The notes under the pieces are model-generated. The model saw only the letters and a program-made list of their open reading frames with translations. It was not told the origin of the DNA and searched no databases. A stretch of 64,000 nt of DNA. Source: Novosphingobium sp. CF614 (GTDB lineage Bacteria; Pseudomonadota; Alphaproteobacteria; Sphingomonadales; Sphingomonadaceae). The stretch is taken from the NCBI RefSeq assembly GCF_900113255.1, contig NZ_FOOR01000001.1:496001-560000 (forward strand), read 5' to 3'. Shown in pieces: positions 62,902 to 64,000 of this stretch. Position numbers and translations under genes: made by a program. Position 1 is the first letter of the stretch. Every line of letters begins with the position of its first letter.

Positions 62902-62918
62902 TTTTCTTCTCACGAAAA
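62902..62918. promoter_or_regulatory. Second operator-like palindrome TTTTC-N7-GAAAA
   Basis: TTTTC and GAAAA flank TTCTCAC. It shares the half-sites of the palindrome at 62607 and sits about 50 bases before the Rieske ATG, so one regulator may control both directions. Confidence 0.5.
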
Positions 62919-62969
62919 TATGTCACCCCTGAGGAACTAACCCATTTTCACGATGAGTCCCTTGGTTCG

Positions 62970-64000
62970 ATGACACCGGAACAGAACGACCTGATAACCC
63001 GCGCCGGCAGCGCCACCCCATTGGGCGGCCTGTTGCGCTGCTATTGGCAGCCGGTCGCGTTGGTCGATGAACTCGGCGGGCCTCGTCCAGCAAAGGCCGT
63101 GCGCGTTCTGGGCCAGGACTTCGTCGTATTTCGCGACAACCAGGGTCGCATCGGCATGCTGGATCGCGATTGCCCGCATCGCAATGCCGACTTGGCGTTC
63201 GGGCGTCTCGAAGACGGTGGTATCCGCTGTCTGTTCCATGGCTGGTTGTTCGATGTCGATGGCAATTGCCTCGAAACGCCGGGCGAGCCGGAAGGCAGCA
63301 AGCTGTGCTCTCGCGTCCGGCAGAAGAGTTATCCCGTCGCGGTGCGCGGCGGCATCATCTTCGGCTATTTGGGTGAGGGGGAGGCGCCCGCGTTTCCCGC
63401 GCTGGATTGCTTCATCGCCCCGGACAGCCACGTCTTCGCGTTCAAGGGCTATCTCGACTGCAATTGGCTGCAAGCGCTCGAAGTGGGTATCGATCCGGCC
63501 CACGCCAGCTTTCTCCACCGCTTCTACGAGGATGAGGATGCGGCGGCCAGCTACGGAAAGCAGTTCCGCTCCACGTCGGCCGACAGCGAACTGACGATGA
63601 CCCAGGTTCTGCGGGAATACGAGAACCCCGAGATCACCGTGGAGCGCTCCGAGATCGGCTTGCGGCTGACCGCGCTGCGTTCTTTGGGTGAAGGTGGAAC
63701 GCATGTGCGCGTGACCAATCTTCTGTTCCCGCAAGCGTTCGTCATCCCACTGTCCGAGACGATGACGATCACGCAGTGGCACGTCCCGATCGACGACGAG
63801 AGCTGCTATTGGTACGCGATCTTCACCGGATTTGCCGAGCCGGTAGACAAGGCGACGATGCGCGAGCAGCGCCTCAAGCTCTATACACTGCCTGACTACA
63901 TGCCGCGCGTCGGCAGGCACAACAACTATGGCTACGATCTCGATGAACAGCGCCTGCGCACGTACACGGGCATGGGCGAGGACATCAACGTCCACGATCA
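62970..64000 (+). CDS. Rieske non-heme iron oxygenase, cut by window end
   Basis: About 343 residues are present; the C-terminus lies beyond base 64000. Rieske cluster ligands are C-P-H (Cys68, His70) and C-L-F-H (Cys87, His90), followed by the mononuclear iron motif GIDPAHASFLHR (Asp175/His178/His183). It resembles phthalate 4,5-dioxygenase-type or demethylase-type oxygenases, which hydroxylate or demethylate aromatic acids. A reductase partner is not in the window. ATG 62970 lacks a strong ribosome-binding site but gives the family N-terminus (MTPEQNDLITRAG). Confidence 0.93.
   Translation, partial: MTPEQNDLITRAGSATPLGGLLRCYWQPVALVDELGGPRPAKAVRVLGQDFVVFRDNQGRIGMLDRDCPHRNADLAFGRLEDGGIRCLFHGWLFDVDGNCLETPGEPEGSKLCSRVRQKSYPVAVRGGIIFGYLGEGEAPAFPALDCFIAPDSHVFAFKGYLDCNWLQALEVGIDPAHASFLHRFYEDEDAAASYGKQFRSTSADSELTMTQVLREYENPEITVERSEIGLRLTALRSLGEGGTHVRVTNLLFPQAFVIPLSETMTITQWHVPIDDESCYWYAIFTGFAEPVDKATMREQRLKLYTLPDYMPRVGRHNNYGYDLDEQRLRTYTGMGEDINVHD

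Larger units (their letters stand above)
62558..62969. other. AT-rich divergent intergenic region of the catabolic block
   Basis: No gene is seen in 412 bases. It is AT-rich compared with the genes on both sides and holds the promoters for the minus-strand operon and the Rieske gene. Two palindromes are listed separately. A 6-codon reading MSPLVR (62953-62973) ends over the start codon of the Rieske gene; probably chance. Confidence 0.6.

Noticed and set aside
1..64000. CRISPR arrays, rRNA or tRNA genes
   Set aside because: No regularly spaced repeats and no recognisable rRNA or tRNA sequences were seen on either strand.

Overview
This is a high-GC alphaproteobacterial chromosome segment, most likely from the order Sphingomonadales (Novosphingobium-like). 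The basis is gene content and protein style: DUF1013/TrcR regulator, SUV3-type helicase next to fdxA and carD, DUF4167, DUF1192, DUF2889, PQQ-type sugar dehydrogenase, and the dispersed intergenic palindromes common in this order. The genus is inferred; no rRNA or tRNA gene was seen.

From 1 to about 42.6 kb the content is core genome: a truncated acyl-CoA ligase, DUF1013, GST, quinone reductase, clpA, truncated haemoglobin, SulP transporter, hemB, an M23 peptidase, the helicase / S4 / fdxA / carD run, tsaC-like, msrC, terC, rho, metK, lnt, prmC-prfA, hisS, an M61 peptidase, ppa, and a biotin-dependent acyl-CoA carboxylase pair. The carboxylase pair is split by a DUF559 endonuclease gene flanked by exact 68-bp direct repeats. 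One repeat copy supplies both the DUF559 stop and the ribosome-binding site of the next gene.

From about 42.6 to 52.8 kb the content is accessory. Its centre is a compact set at 44.1-48.9 kb: a six-helix membrane protein, a small winged-helix regulator, a membrane-anchored protein resembling linalool dehydratase/isomerase (both catalytic-type cysteines kept at the same spacing), a DgkA-type lipid kinase, and a BchE-like cobalamin-type radical SAM protein. Two similar 17-bp palindromes, one before the first gene and one at the start of the third, look like operators for the regulator. I know of no described pathway with this combination, so it is the strongest candidate for an undescribed system, probably acting on an isoprenoid or other membrane lipid. 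The right part of the island is decayed: degenerate repeats, a truncated gene, an IS66-type (ISBst12-like) element with a frameshifted transposase, and a tyrosine-integrase fragment.

From 52.8 kb to the end is a catabolic block. Seven minus-strand genes (M20D amidohydrolase, gamma-glutamyltransferase-like, SDR, P450, HyuB, HyuA, enolase-superfamily) overlap or nearly touch, and diverge from a Rieske oxygenase gene that runs off the window. The AT-rich 412-bp divergent region carries two TTTTC-N6/7-GAAAA palindromes. The block probably degrades an aromatic amide, imide or gamma-glutamyl compound; the substrate cannot be read from sequence.
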